From: Paucimonas sp.
GTDB lineage: Bacteria > Pseudomonadota > Gammaproteobacteria > Pseudomonadales > Pseudomonadaceae
DNA: 64,000 bases
Assembly: GCA_031253995.1 (NCBI GenBank)
Contig: JAIRVG010000044.1
Coordinates: forward strand, 53,912 to 117,911
Reading direction: 5' to 3'
Shown: piece by piece, positions 43,872-52,380 of the stretch
Numbering within the stretch: the stretch's first letter is position 1
Layout: each line of letters begins with the position of its first letter
Translations under genes and position numbers: made by a program
The notes under the pieces: model-generated
Told to the model about the DNA's origin: nothing
What the model saw: the letters and a program-made list of their open reading frames with translations, nothing else
Database searches by the model: none

Positions 43872-43953
43872 GTTATGGCGGCTGTACGTGGGGCGCACTC
43901 GTGCGCGCCGGGATACCTTGCCTCGGTCTGTCAACCCACGTACAGCTGCCACC
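43872..43953. repeat. Stem-loop repeat, copy 2
   Basis: GTTATGGCGGCTGTACGTG ... CCCACGTACAGCTGCCACC, with about 85 % identity to copy 1 by eye. Same strand as copy 1, 570 bp apart. Confidence 0.85.
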
Positions 43954-44097
43954 CGTTCCCACAGGGTCCGTGTCGAGCTTTCGACCGCTTGTCGTAGTAC
44001 CTCCCAGCTCAACTCATCCGGCCTCCGAACTAGAGCCCTTCCTGACCGAATCCCGCAAATTGTGGCCAATTCATTGGTCCTCCCACGATTCACACCG

Positions 44098-44127
44098 TTG
44101 ACAGCCCAGACTCCCCTCGCTAATAAT
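44098..44127 (+). promoter_or_regulatory. Sigma-70-type promoter of the porin gene
   Basis: TTGACA (44098-44103), a 17-bp spacer, then TAATAA(T) from 44121. The operator begins 8 bp after the -10, near the expected start, so a bound repressor would block initiation. Confidence 0.65.
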
Positions 44128-44134
44128 TCGACAC

Positions 44135-44144
44135 GTTGTACGAC
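44135..44144. promoter_or_regulatory. GntR/FadR-type operator, porin promoter
   Basis: GTTGTACGAC within TTGTACGACAA, which fits the FadR-subfamily pattern TNGT-N3-ACNA. The wider context GTNGTACGACAACNNACAACAA is shared with the udh promoter. Confidence 0.65.
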
Positions 44145-44390
44145 AACACACAACAAAAATTACAAATAGTGAATCTGCCCATGTCGACATCACCCGCACT
44201 CCGCTCGCGCCTGTTCATTTCTCCCGCCAGCCCCTTCGGCTCGCCGGCTATGTCTTCGGGCGCCTGACGCCCCGACCCCAAGCATTCATTCCTGGCCCTC
44301 AACGGGCCTGATGACAGACCTCCGTTCCTGTCGCGGCGCGCCTGCGCCTGCCAACGGGCGGATTGCCACACCCTCGGGAGCACAACAACA

Positions 44391-45629
44391 ATGAAAATCC
44401 GCCACACCCTTCCGCTCACCCTCATCGGCACCGGGCTGCTCGCCAGCCTGCCAGGCACCAGCGCTGCCGCCGGTTTCATCGAGGACTCGAAGGCCACCCT
44501 CGGCCTGCGCAACTTCTATATCAACCGCAACTTCACCAACCCCACCAACCCGCAGAGCAAGGCCGAGGAGTGGACCCAGAGCTTCATCCTCGATGCCCGC
44601 TCCGGCTTTACCGAAGGCACGGTGGGCTTTGGCGCCGATGTGCTGGGGCTGTGGTCGGTGAAGCTGGATGGCGGTGGCGGCACCTACGGCACGGCACTGT
44701 TGCCGCGCCATGACGACGGGCGTCCGGCCGACGACTACGGGCGCCTGGCGGTGGCGGGCAAGATGCGCATCTCCAAGACCGAGCTGAAGGTCGGCGAGTG
44801 GATGCCGGTGCTGCCGATCCTGCGCTCGGACGACGGCCGCTCCCTGCCGCAGACCTTCCGCGGTGGCCAGGTCACCTCCAACGAAATCGCCGGGCTGACC
44901 CTCTACGGCGGCCAGTTCCGCGGCAACAGCCCGCGCAACGACGCGAGCATGGAAGACATGAGCTACGGCTCCGGGGTATCGGATCGCTTCAACTTCGTCG
45001 GCGGCGAATACAAGTTCAACCAGGACCGCACGCTGTTCGGCCTGTGGAACGCAGTGCTGAAGGACGTCTACGAGCAGCAGTACCTGCAGGTCAGCCACCT
45101 GCAGCCGCTGGGCGACTGGACCCTGGGCGCCAACCTCGGCTACTTCCATGGCGACGACGATGGCGCCGCCCGCGCCGGCCAGCTCGACAACAAGACCTAC
45201 TCGGGCATGTTCTCCGCCAAGTACGGCAGCAGCACCTTCTACCTGGGCCTGCAGCGCGTCGACGGCAACACCTGGATGCGGGTCAACGGCACCAGCGGCG
45301 GCACCCTGGCCAACGACAGCTACAACTCCAGCTTCGACAATTCCGAGGAACGCTCCTGGCAAGTCCGTCATGACTTCAACTTCGCCGGCGTCGGCATTCC
45401 CGGCCTGACCCTGATGAACCGCTACATCAGCGGCAAGGACGTGCACTCCGGCGCAACCACCGACGGCAAGGAATGGGTGCGTGAATCCGAACTGGCCTAC
45501 GTGATCCAGAGCGGCACCTTCAAGAACCTGAGCATCCGCTGGCGCAACTCCAGCATCCGTCGCGACTACAGCAACAACGAGTTCGACGAGAACCGCCTGA
45601 TCTTCAACTATCCGCTGTCCCTGCTGTAA
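44391..45629 (+). CDS. OprD-family outer-membrane porin
   Basis: A 412-residue specific porin. A signal peptide ends about residue 26 (SAAAGFIED). Typical OprD features are DSKATLGLRNFYINRNF at the mature N-terminus, VKLDGGGGTYGTALLP, RGGQVTSNEIAGLTLYGGQF, and a C-terminal FNYPLSLL. OprD/OccK members admit carboxylate-bearing solutes. Its position at the head of a uronate cluster and its shared operator suggest glucuronate or galacturonate uptake. It has its own promoter. Confidence 0.9.
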   Translation: MKIRHTLPLTLIGTGLLASLPGTSAAAGFIEDSKATLGLRNFYINRNFTNPTNPQSKAEEWTQSFILDARSGFTEGTVGFGADVLGLWSVKLDGGGGTYGTALLPRHDDGRPADDYGRLAVAGKMRISKTELKVGEWMPVLPILRSDDGRSLPQTFRGGQVTSNEIAGLTLYGGQFRGNSPRNDASMEDMSYGSGVSDRFNFVGGEYKFNQDRTLFGLWNAVLKDVYEQQYLQVSHLQPLGDWTLGANLGYFHGDDDGAARAGQLDNKTYSGMFSAKYGSSTFYLGLQRVDGNTWMRVNGTSGGTLANDSYNSSFDNSEERSWQVRHDFNFAGVGIPGLTLMNRYISGKDVHSGATTDGKEWVRESELAYVIQSGTFKNLSIRWRNSSIRRDYSNNEFDENRLIFNYPLSLL

Positions 45630-45691
45630 CACCGGGTCGGACATCCGGGGGCGAGGTCGCGCATCGGCCTTGCCGTCGGGTGGGTTTTACG

Positions 45692-45721
45692 TTGACAAGC
45701 GCGGGAAACGCTGTCGATAAT
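45692..45721 (+). promoter_or_regulatory. Sigma-70-type promoter of udh
   Basis: TTGACA (45692-45697), 18-bp spacer, GATAAT (45716-45721). The operator at 45729-45738 lies at the predicted start point. Confidence 0.7.
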
Positions 45722-45728
45722 CGGTTTA

Positions 45729-45738
45729 GTCGTACGAC
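45729..45738. promoter_or_regulatory. GntR/FadR-type operator, udh promoter
   Basis: GTCGTACGAC is a perfect 10-bp palindrome 36 bp upstream of udh; it contains TCGTACGACAA, matching TNGT-N3-ACNA. Confidence 0.68.
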
Positions 45739-45773
45739 AACCTACAACAACCAATAACAAGACAGAGCCGGCC

Positions 45774-46580
45774 ATGACCACAACTCCGTTCAATCGCCTG
45801 CTGCTCACCGGAGCCGCAGGCGGCCTGGGCAAGATCCTCCGCGAGCGCCTGCAAGGCTTCACCGAGGTTCTGCGCCTGTCCGATATCAGCCCCATGGCTC
45901 CAGCAGCAGGCCCCCACGAAGAAGTCGTGACCTGCGACCTCGCCGACAAGGCGGCGGTGCATGCCCTGGTGGAAGGCGTCGACGCCATCCTCCACTTCGG
46001 CGGCGTGTCCACCGAGCATTCCTTCGAAGACATCCTCGGCCCCAACATCTGCGGCGTGTTCCATATCTACGAGGCCGCGCGCAAGCACGGGGTCAAGCGC
46101 ATCATCTTCGCCAGCTCCAACCACACCATCGGTTTCTACCGCCAGGACGAGCGCATCGACGCCCGTTCGCCGCGCCGTCCCGACAGCTACTACGGCCTGT
46201 CCAAGTGCTACGGCGAGGATGTGGCCAGCTTCTACTTCGACCGCTACGGCATCGAGACCGTCAGCATCCGCATCGGCTCGTCCTTCGACCAGCCACAGAA
46301 CCCGCGCATGCTCTGCACCTGGCTGAGCTACGACGACCTGACCCAGCTGATCCAGCGCGGCCTGACCACCGCGGACGTCGGCCACACCATCGTCTACGGC
46401 GCCTCCGACAACCGCACCGTCTGGTGGGACAACCGCTACGCCGAGCACCTGGGCTACGAGCCCAAGGACAGCTCCGAAGTGTTCCGCGCCCAGGTGGAAG
46501 CCCAGCCGGCGCCGGCCGCCGACGATCCTTCCATGGTCTACCAGGGCGGCGCCTTCGTCGCAGCTGGCCCTTTCAACTGA
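45774..46580 (+). CDS. udh: Uronate dehydrogenase
   Basis: A 268-residue short-chain/extended dehydrogenase that oxidises D-glucuronate and D-galacturonate to aldarolactones with NAD. It has the glycine motif LLLTGAAGGLGKILRERL (about 9-26), CDLADKAAV, and the catalytic YGLSK (Tyr140, Lys144) within RRPDSYYGLSKCYGED. The length and the closing EPKDSSEVFR motif agree with known Udh proteins. It is first in a udh-lactonase-dctPQM series, 36 bp after its operator. Confidence 0.93.
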   Translation: MTTTPFNRLLLTGAAGGLGKILRERLQGFTEVLRLSDISPMAPAAGPHEEVVTCDLADKAAVHALVEGVDAILHFGGVSTEHSFEDILGPNICGVFHIYEAARKHGVKRIIFASSNHTIGFYRQDERIDARSPRRPDSYYGLSKCYGEDVASFYFDRYGIETVSIRIGSSFDQPQNPRMLCTWLSYDDLTQLIQRGLTTADVGHTIVYGASDNRTVWWDNRYAEHLGYEPKDSSEVFRAQVEAQPAPAADDPSMVYQGGAFVAAGPFN

Positions 46581-46604
46581 TCCCGCGCGCCAGGAGGCAA
46601 GCCC

Positions 46605-47483
46605 ATGAATTGCGAACTGATCGTCGACGCCCGCAACGCTACCGGCGAAAGCCCGGTGTGGCACGCCGGCGAACAGGCCCTGTACTGGGCTGACATCCCG
46701 GCGCGCCAGCTGCATCGCTGGCGTGCGGCGGATGGCGCGCACCAGGTCTGGCAGGGCGACGAGATGCTCGCCTGCATCGCCCGCTCCGGCGACGGCTGGG
46801 TGGCGGGCATGGAGAGCGGGATCTTCCAGGTGACCGCCACGGCCGACGGCCGCCTCGACAGCCGCCTGCTCAGCCCGGTAAACCATGCCCGTGACGGCAT
46901 GCGCTTCAACGACGGGCGCTGCGACCGCCAGGGACGCTTCTGGGCCGGCACCATGCTGATGGACATGCAGCAGGGCGTTCCGGTCGGCGCGCTGTACCGG
47001 CACGACGGCGAAGGGCGCCTGCACCAGCAGCTCGACGGCATGCTGGTGCCCAACGGCCTGGCCTTCAGCCCGGACGGCACGCGCATGTACCTCTCCGACT
47101 CGCACCCGAGCGTGCAGACCATCTGGGTCTTCGACTACGACATCGACACCGCCACGCCGCACAACCAGCGGGTGTTCGTCGATATGCACGAGCATCCCGG
47201 TCGCCCTGACGGCGCCGCCATCGACGAGGACGGTTGCTACTGGATCTGCGGCAACGATGCCGGATTGATCCACCGTTTCACCCCTGACGGGCGCCTCGAC
47301 CGCTCGCTGGAAGTGCCGGTGAAGAAACCGGCGATGTGCGCCTTTGGTGGCGCCGGACTCGACACCCTGTTCGTCACCTCGATCCGCCCGGCAGGTGATC
47401 TTTCCGATCAGCCCCTGGCCGGCGGCGTATTCGCCCTGAACCCCGGCGTCAAAGGCCTGGAGGAGCCCGCTTCGCGCACCTGA
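46605..47483 (+). CDS. SMP-30/gluconolactonase-family aldarolactonase
   Basis: A 292-residue six-bladed propeller with SMP-30 signatures: ARNATGESPVWHAGEQALYW (metal Glu, about 6-25), RDGMRFNDGRCDRQGRFWAG (metal Asn, about 93-112), VPNGLAFSPDGTRMYLSDS (about 147-165), and RPDGAAIDEDGCYWIC (metal Asp). Placed 24 bp after udh, it probably opens the galactaro- or glucaro-1,4-lactone that Udh makes. It could also be a general gluconolactonase. Confidence 0.88.
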   Translation: MNCELIVDARNATGESPVWHAGEQALYWADIPARQLHRWRAADGAHQVWQGDEMLACIARSGDGWVAGMESGIFQVTATADGRLDSRLLSPVNHARDGMRFNDGRCDRQGRFWAGTMLMDMQQGVPVGALYRHDGEGRLHQQLDGMLVPNGLAFSPDGTRMYLSDSHPSVQTIWVFDYDIDTATPHNQRVFVDMHEHPGRPDGAAIDEDGCYWICGNDAGLIHRFTPDGRLDRSLEVPVKKPAMCAFGGAGLDTLFVTSIRPAGDLSDQPLAGGVFALNPGVKGLEEPASRT

Positions 47484-47551
47484 ACGCCTCACCGCTGGAC
47501 AACGCAGTCATACGAGCCAAGCCGAATAACAACAAAACACGGAGCTTCATC

Positions 47552-48517
47552 ATGACCTTCAAACGCAAGCTGCTTCTCGCCGCGCTTCCTTTCGTCTTCT
47601 CTGCATCCGCCTTCGCGCTGGACATCAAGTTCGCCGACGTGCACCCGGCCGGCTACCCGACCGTGGTCGCCGAGCAGAACATGGGCAAGAAACTGGAACA
47701 GGCCACCAACGGCGAAATCACCTTCAAGATGTTCGCCGGCGGCGTACTCGGTTCCGAGAAAGAGGTGATCGAGCAGGCGCAGATCGGCGCCGTGCAGATG
47801 GCCCGGGTCAGCCTGGGGATCGTCGGCCCGGTAGTACCGGATGTGAACGTGTTCAACATGCCGTTCGTGTTCCGCGACCATGAGCATATGCGCAAGGTCA
47901 TCGACGGGGAGATCGGCCAGGAAATCCTCGACAAGATCACCAATTCCGAATTCAACCTGGTCGCCCTGGCCTGGATGGATGGCGGTACCCGCAGCCTCTA
48001 CACCAAGAAGCCGGTGCGCTCGCTGGAAGATCTCAAGGGCATGAAGATCCGCGTGCAGGGCAACCCGCTGTTCCTCGACATGATGAACGCCATGGGCGGC
48101 AACGGCATCGCCATGGACACCGGCGAGATCTTCAGCGCCCTGCAGACTGGCGTGATCGACGGCGCCGAGAACAACCCGCCGACCTTGCTGGAACACAACC
48201 ACTTCCAGAGCGCCAAGTACTTCACCCAGACCAGCCACCTGATCCTGCCGGAGCCGGTGGTGATGTCCAAGACCACCTGGAACAAGCTGACCCCGGACCA
48301 GCAGGCGCTGGTGAAGAAGGTCGCCCGCGAGGCGCAGTTCGAAGAGCGCGCGCTGTGGGACGCCAAGTCGGCCGCCAGCGAAGAGAAGCTCAAGGCCGCC
48401 GGTGTCGAGTTCATCGTCGTCGACAAGAAGCCCTTCTACGACGCCACTGCCCCGGTACGCGAGAAGTACGGCGCGCAATACGCCGACCTGATGAAGCGTA
48501 TCGACGCCGTTCAGTAA
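47552..48517 (+). CDS. dctP: TRAP transporter substrate-binding protein (DctP)
   Basis: A 321-residue periplasmic binding protein with a signal peptide (1 to about 22, SASAFA). DctP features: KMFAGGVLGSEKEVIEQAQIG (about 52-72), MPFVFRDHEHMRKVIDGEIG, LKGMKIRVQGNPLFLDMMNAMGG (the solute carboxylate-binding Arg), and GVIDGAENNPPTLL. Context suggests a hexuronate ligand. It is followed by dctQ and dctM. Confidence 0.92.
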   Translation: MTFKRKLLLAALPFVFSASAFALDIKFADVHPAGYPTVVAEQNMGKKLEQATNGEITFKMFAGGVLGSEKEVIEQAQIGAVQMARVSLGIVGPVVPDVNVFNMPFVFRDHEHMRKVIDGEIGQEILDKITNSEFNLVALAWMDGGTRSLYTKKPVRSLEDLKGMKIRVQGNPLFLDMMNAMGGNGIAMDTGEIFSALQTGVIDGAENNPPTLLEHNHFQSAKYFTQTSHLILPEPVVMSKTTWNKLTPDQQALVKKVAREAQFEERALWDAKSAASEEKLKAAGVEFIVVDKKPFYDATAPVREKYGAQYADLMKRIDAVQ

Positions 48518-48571
48518 TCCCTTCCACATCGACCCTGGTCGCGCGGCCCGTACCGCGCGGCCGCTTTGGTG

Positions 48572-49105
48572 ATGCCTATGAAATCGTTCTTCCTGCGCCT
48601 GAACGACGTGCTGTACCGCGCTTGTATCTGGGTCGCCGGCCTGTCGATCCTGACCATGTCGCTGATCATTCCCTGGGGCATCTTCGCCCGCTACGTGCTC
48701 GGGACCGGCTCCAGCTGGCCGGAGCCGGTGTCGATCCTGCTGATGGTGCTGTTCACCTTCGTCGGTGCCGCCGCCAGCTACCGCGCCGGCGCGCACATGG
48801 CCGTGGCCATGGTCACCGACCGCCTGAGCCCGCAGCTGCGGCGAATGATCGGTGTGCTGGTGCAACTGCTGATGGTCCTGGTCTGCCTGTTCATGACCTG
48901 GTACGGCTTCAAGCTGTGCGTCACCACCTGGAACCAGTATCTGGCGACGTTGCCCAGCATCCGGGTGGGCATGACCTATGCGCCGATCCCTCTCGGTGGG
49001 GTGCTGACCCTGAGCTTCGTACTGGAAAAACTCATCCTGGGCGATCAAAGCCACCGCAAGGCGGTGCGTTTCGACCTGGTGGAAGAAAGCGAAGGAGCTG
49101 CATAA
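48572..49105 (+). CDS. dctQ: TRAP transporter small permease (DctQ)
   Basis: A 177-residue four-span protein (VAGLSILTMSLIIPWGIFARYVLG; LLMVLFTFVGAAASYRAGAHMAVAMVTD), the DctQ signature. Starts at 48572 or 48578 are equally possible; no strong ribosome site. Its stop abuts the dctM start. Confidence 0.9.
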   Translation: MPMKSFFLRLNDVLYRACIWVAGLSILTMSLIIPWGIFARYVLGTGSSWPEPVSILLMVLFTFVGAAASYRAGAHMAVAMVTDRLSPQLRRMIGVLVQLLMVLVCLFMTWYGFKLCVTTWNQYLATLPSIRVGMTYAPIPLGGVLTLSFVLEKLILGDQSHRKAVRFDLVEESEGAA

Positions 49106-50386
49106 ATGGATGCCTTCATTCTCCTGGGCAGTTTCATCCTGCTCATTCTTCTTGGCATGCCGGTGGCCTACGCCCTGGGCCTGGCGGCGCTGGTGGGCGC
49201 CTGGTGGATCGACATCCCGCTGCAGGCGATGATGATCCAGGTCGCCAGCGGGGTGAACAAGTTCTCCCTGCTGGCCATTCCGTTCTTCGTCCTGGCCGGC
49301 GCGATCATGGCCGAGGGCGGCATGTCCCGGCGCCTGGTGGCGTTCGCCGGGGTGCTGGTGGGCTTCGTCCGCGGCGGGCTGTCGCTGGTCAACATCATGG
49401 CCTCGACCTTCTTCGGCGCGATTTCCGGGTCGTCGGTGGCGGATACCGCTTCGGTGGGTTCGGTGCTGATTCCCGAGATGGAGCGCAAGGGCTATCCGCG
49501 GGAGTTCTCCACGGCGGTAACCGTCAGTGGCTCGGTGCAGGCGCTTCTGACGCCACCCAGCCATAACTCGGTGCTCTACTCGCTGGCGGCTGGCGGTACG
49601 GTGTCGATTGCCTCGCTGTTCATGGCCGGGGTCATGCCCGGGCTGCTGCTCAGCGCGGTGATGATGGGCCTGTGCCTGATCTTCGCCAAGAAGCGCAACT
49701 ACCCCAAGGGCGAAGTGATCCCGCTGCGCCAGGCACTGAAGATCGCCGGTGAGGCGCTCTGGGGCCTGATGGCCATGGTCATCATCCTCGGCGGCATCCT
49801 TTCGGGCGTGTTCACCGCGACCGAATCGGCGGCGGTAGCGGTGGTCTGGTCGTTCTTCGTGACCATGTTCATCTACCGCGACTACAAGTGGCGCGACCTG
49901 CCCAAGCTGATGCATCGCACGGTGCGGACCATTTCCATCGTGATGATCCTGATCGGCTTTGCGGCGAGCTTCGGCTATGTCATGACCCTGATGCAGATCC
50001 CGTCGAAGATCACCACGGCGTTCCTGACCCTGTCGGACAACCGCTACGTGATCCTGATGTGCATCAACTTCATGTTGCTGCTGCTGGGCACGGTGATGGA
50101 CATGGCGCCGCTGATCCTGATCCTGACGCCGATCCTGCTGCCGGTGATCAACGGCATCGGTGTCGACCCGGTGCACTTCGGCATGATCATGCTGGTGAAC
50201 CTGGGTATCGGTCTGATCACGCCACCGGTGGGGGCGGTGCTGTTCGTGGGGTCGGCCATCGGCAAGGTGTCCATCGAGTCCACGGTGAAGGCGCTGCTGC
50301 CGTTCTACCTGGCGCTGTTCCTGGTGCTGATGGCGGTGACTTACATTCCTGCAATTTCTCTCTGGCTGCCTAGCGTGGTTCTGTAA
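49106..50386 (+). CDS. dctM: TRAP transporter large permease (DctM)
   Basis: A 426-residue DctM with about twelve spans: LLAIPFFVLAGAIMAEGGMSRR (about 55-76), STFFGAISGSSVADTASVGSV (about 108-128), TPPSHNSVLYSLAAGG, and LGTVMDMAPLILILTPILLP. Completes the sodium-driven TRAP importer, starting immediately after the dctQ stop. Confidence 0.93.
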   Translation: MDAFILLGSFILLILLGMPVAYALGLAALVGAWWIDIPLQAMMIQVASGVNKFSLLAIPFFVLAGAIMAEGGMSRRLVAFAGVLVGFVRGGLSLVNIMASTFFGAISGSSVADTASVGSVLIPEMERKGYPREFSTAVTVSGSVQALLTPPSHNSVLYSLAAGGTVSIASLFMAGVMPGLLLSAVMMGLCLIFAKKRNYPKGEVIPLRQALKIAGEALWGLMAMVIILGGILSGVFTATESAAVAVVWSFFVTMFIYRDYKWRDLPKLMHRTVRTISIVMILIGFAASFGYVMTLMQIPSKITTAFLTLSDNRYVILMCINFMLLLLGTVMDMAPLILILTPILLPVINGIGVDPVHFGMIMLVNLGIGLITPPVGAVLFVGSAIGKVSIESTVKALLPFYLALFLVLMAVTYIPAISLWLPSVVL

Positions 50387-50393
50387 GAACCAG

Positions 50394-50412
50394 GGGGCCG
50401 CAATGCGGCCCC
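50394..50412. terminator. Hairpin between dctM and the EamA gene
   Basis: GGGGCCGCAATGCGGCCCC is a perfect 8-9-bp stem right after the dctM stop. No U-tract follows, so it may reduce, not end, transcription into the next gene. Confidence 0.55.
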
Positions 50413-50439
50413 AGAACGCTAACCGAACGGACTCTGCAA

Positions 50440-51363
50440 ATGGCTGTTCCCTCCGCTGCACCCGCGCTCTTCCCGCGCAAACTGGCAATCGCACTTCTCG
50501 CGCTGCTGGCCTGTTCCTTCGCCGGCAACCACATCGCCGCGCGCTTCGCTTTCGATGACGGCACCGGCGTATTGCTGGCGATCCTGTGTCGCTCCGGAAT
50601 CACCTTGCTGGTTCTCGCCGGCTTGCTGGCCTGGCAACGCCAGCCACTGGCCGTTCCGGCCGGGGCACTGCGCTGGCAACTGTTGCTCGGACTGCTGATC
50701 GCCACCCAGAGCCTGTGCCTGTATTCGGCCGTGGCACGGATTCCGGTGGCGCTCGCCTTGCTGGTGGGCAACACCTTTCCGATGTTGCTGGCGCTGCTGA
50801 GCTGGGCCTTGGGCGGACCCCGTCCCACCGGCCGCACCGTACTGTTCATGGGCCTGATTCTCTGCGGCCTGGTGCTGGCCCTGGACGTCCCGGCACGCCT
50901 GGCCGACAGCGGCGCGGCCAACCCGCACTGGACCCTTGGCGTCAGCCTGGCCTTCTGCGCCGCCTGCGCCTTCGCCTGCGCGCTGTGGATCACCGATCAC
51001 AAGCTGGCCGCCCTGCGCGGGCCGGTGCGCAGCCTGCTGACCCTGGTCATCGTCTTCTCCAGCATGCTGGTCGCCGGCATGAGTGGGGTGATGCCGTCCG
51101 GCTTGTCGGCGCCCGCCAGCGGCACTGGCTGGCTGGCGCTGGCGAGCCTGGTGGTGCTCTACGGCGTGGCCTTCACCCTGCTGTTCGTCTGCGTGCCAAG
51201 GCTGAACATGGCGCAGAACGCACCGGTGATGAATATCGAACCCATCGCCACCCTGCTGCTGGGCTGGGCCTTGCTCGACCAGCAACTGAGTGGCCTGCAA
51301 CTGCTTGGCGGCGCGGTGGTGGTGGCGGGCATCGTCCTGCTCACCTGGCGCAAGAGCGGCTGA
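50440..51363 (+). CDS. EamA/DMT-family permease
   Basis: A 307-residue ten-span transporter with two EamA repeats (FAGNHIAARFAFDDGTGVLLA at the start; APVMNIEPIATLLLGWALLDQ near the end). It lies inside the hexuronate cluster between dctM and the epimerase-like gene, so it may export a pathway intermediate or handle a related solute; no specific evidence. Confidence 0.85.
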   Translation: MAVPSAAPALFPRKLAIALLALLACSFAGNHIAARFAFDDGTGVLLAILCRSGITLLVLAGLLAWQRQPLAVPAGALRWQLLLGLLIATQSLCLYSAVARIPVALALLVGNTFPMLLALLSWALGGPRPTGRTVLFMGLILCGLVLALDVPARLADSGAANPHWTLGVSLAFCAACAFACALWITDHKLAALRGPVRSLLTLVIVFSSMLVAGMSGVMPSGLSAPASGTGWLALASLVVLYGVAFTLLFVCVPRLNMAQNAPVMNIEPIATLLLGWALLDQQLSGLQLLGGAVVVAGIVLLTWRKSG

Positions 51364-51387
51364 GACCTTTATCCACAGGAGCCTTCG

Positions 51388-52251
51388 ATGGCCTTATCCG
51401 AGTTGTATCTGCAGGATCGCCTGACCCGACTCAGCATCGCCCCCGAACTGGGCGGCAGCCTGGTCAACTGGGAGGTGCGGGCGACCGGGGAGGCGCTGCT
51501 GCGCCATGCCGACGAAGAGGCCAAGGCTGCGGGGACGCCGCGGCGGCTGGGCTGCTACCCGTTGCTGCCCTGGTCCAACCGCATCGCCGGGGGCGGCTTC
51601 GAGCGTCCCGATGACTGGCAGGCGCTGGCCCCGAATACCGATCATGATCCTTATCCGATCCACGGCAGTGCCTGGCAACAGCCCTGGCAGGTGGATCATC
51701 ACAGCGAGCGGCGGGTGCGCCTGACCCTCGACAGCGAATGGCCGTTCGCCTACCAGGCGACCCTGGACATACACCTGTACGAGGGCTGCCTGAACCTGGA
51801 CCTGCATGTGACCAATCTGGACGACAAGGCCAACTGGTACGGGTTGGGGTTGCATCCGTATTTCCCGCGTCATCCGCAGACCCGTTTGCGGGCTGCGGCG
51901 CGTCGGGTGTGGTTGGCGGAGGAGGGCGGCTTGCCGTCGTACGAGACAGACATTCCCGAGGACTGGGCTTTCCCGGCGCTTGCGGCGTTGCCGGAGCGGC
52001 AGGTGGATCATGCGTTCAGTGGCTGGACGGGTGATTGCGTGATCGAGCAGCCGGGTTATCGGCTGGAGTGCCAGGCCACCGGGGCCGACTACATGCTGTT
52101 GTTCTGCCCGCAGGACAAGCCGTTCTTCTGCGTGGAGCCGGTGAGCCATCCGGTCAATGCCCATCATCTGCCGGGGCGGCCGGGCTTGCATCTGTTGCAG
52201 CAGGGAGAGGAGGCGAGCCTCGGGTTCAGGCTGCAATACCAGCCAGCCTGA
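51388..52251 (+). CDS. Aldose 1-epimerase (mutarotase) family protein
   Basis: A 287-residue galactose-mutarotase-fold protein. LGCYPLLPWSNRIAGGGFE (about 52-70), PIHGSAWQQPWQV, GLGLHPYFPRH, and CVEPVSHPVNAHHLPG carry the usual His and Glu positions. In the uronate pathway it could speed anomer exchange before Udh, which acts on the cyclic form. It ends the + strand run. Confidence 0.88.
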   Translation: MALSELYLQDRLTRLSIAPELGGSLVNWEVRATGEALLRHADEEAKAAGTPRRLGCYPLLPWSNRIAGGGFERPDDWQALAPNTDHDPYPIHGSAWQQPWQVDHHSERRVRLTLDSEWPFAYQATLDIHLYEGCLNLDLHVTNLDDKANWYGLGLHPYFPRHPQTRLRAAARRVWLAEEGGLPSYETDIPEDWAFPALAALPERQVDHAFSGWTGDCVIEQPGYRLECQATGADYMLLFCPQDKPFFCVEPVSHPVNAHHLPGRPGLHLLQQGEEASLGFRLQYQPA

Positions 52252-52261
52252 CGCTTCCGCA

Positions 52262-52335
52262 GAACAAAACATAACTCATTGGATTAGCGGGGACTGTGTG
52301 GGAGCTGGCAAGCCAGCTCCCACAGGGGCCGCGTT
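52262..52335. repeat. Extended REP module
   Basis: AACAAAACATAACTCATTGG (52263-52282) then TTAGCGGGGAC and the palindrome GGGAGCTGGCAAGCCAGCTCCC. Same box-plus-REP layout as near 22,080 and 43,790. Confidence 0.75.
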
Positions 52336-52345
52336 GAGCAATAAA

Positions 52346-52374
52346 AAGGGCCGCGATTGCGGCCCTTGTCTTTT
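52346..52374. terminator. Bidirectional intrinsic terminator
   Basis: AAGGGCCGCGATTGCGGCCCTT stem with flanking A- and T-rich ends (ATAAA / GTCTTTT), between the convergent epimerase-like and MFS genes. Confidence 0.8.
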
Positions 52375-52380
52375 GCGGGA

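Larger units (their letters stand above)
43694..44390. other. Repeat-rich spacer and leader of the OprD porin gene
   Basis: A 697-bp stretch without a gene. It holds the rest of the REP super-palindrome, stem-loop repeat copy 2, the porin promoter (44098-44127) with its operator (44135-44144), and about 250 nt of untranslated leader before the porin. Nothing else recognised in 43960-44090. Confidence 0.65.

Noticed and set aside
43221..43953. CRISPR array
   Set aside because: Only two repeat copies 570 bp apart, each with its own hairpin, no spacers and no cas genes.
47489..50494. Minus-strand open frame of 1001 codons
   Set aside because: It spans the antisense of dctP, dctQ and dctM, is extremely His/Gln/Arg-rich and has no domain. 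High-GC reverse-frame artefact.
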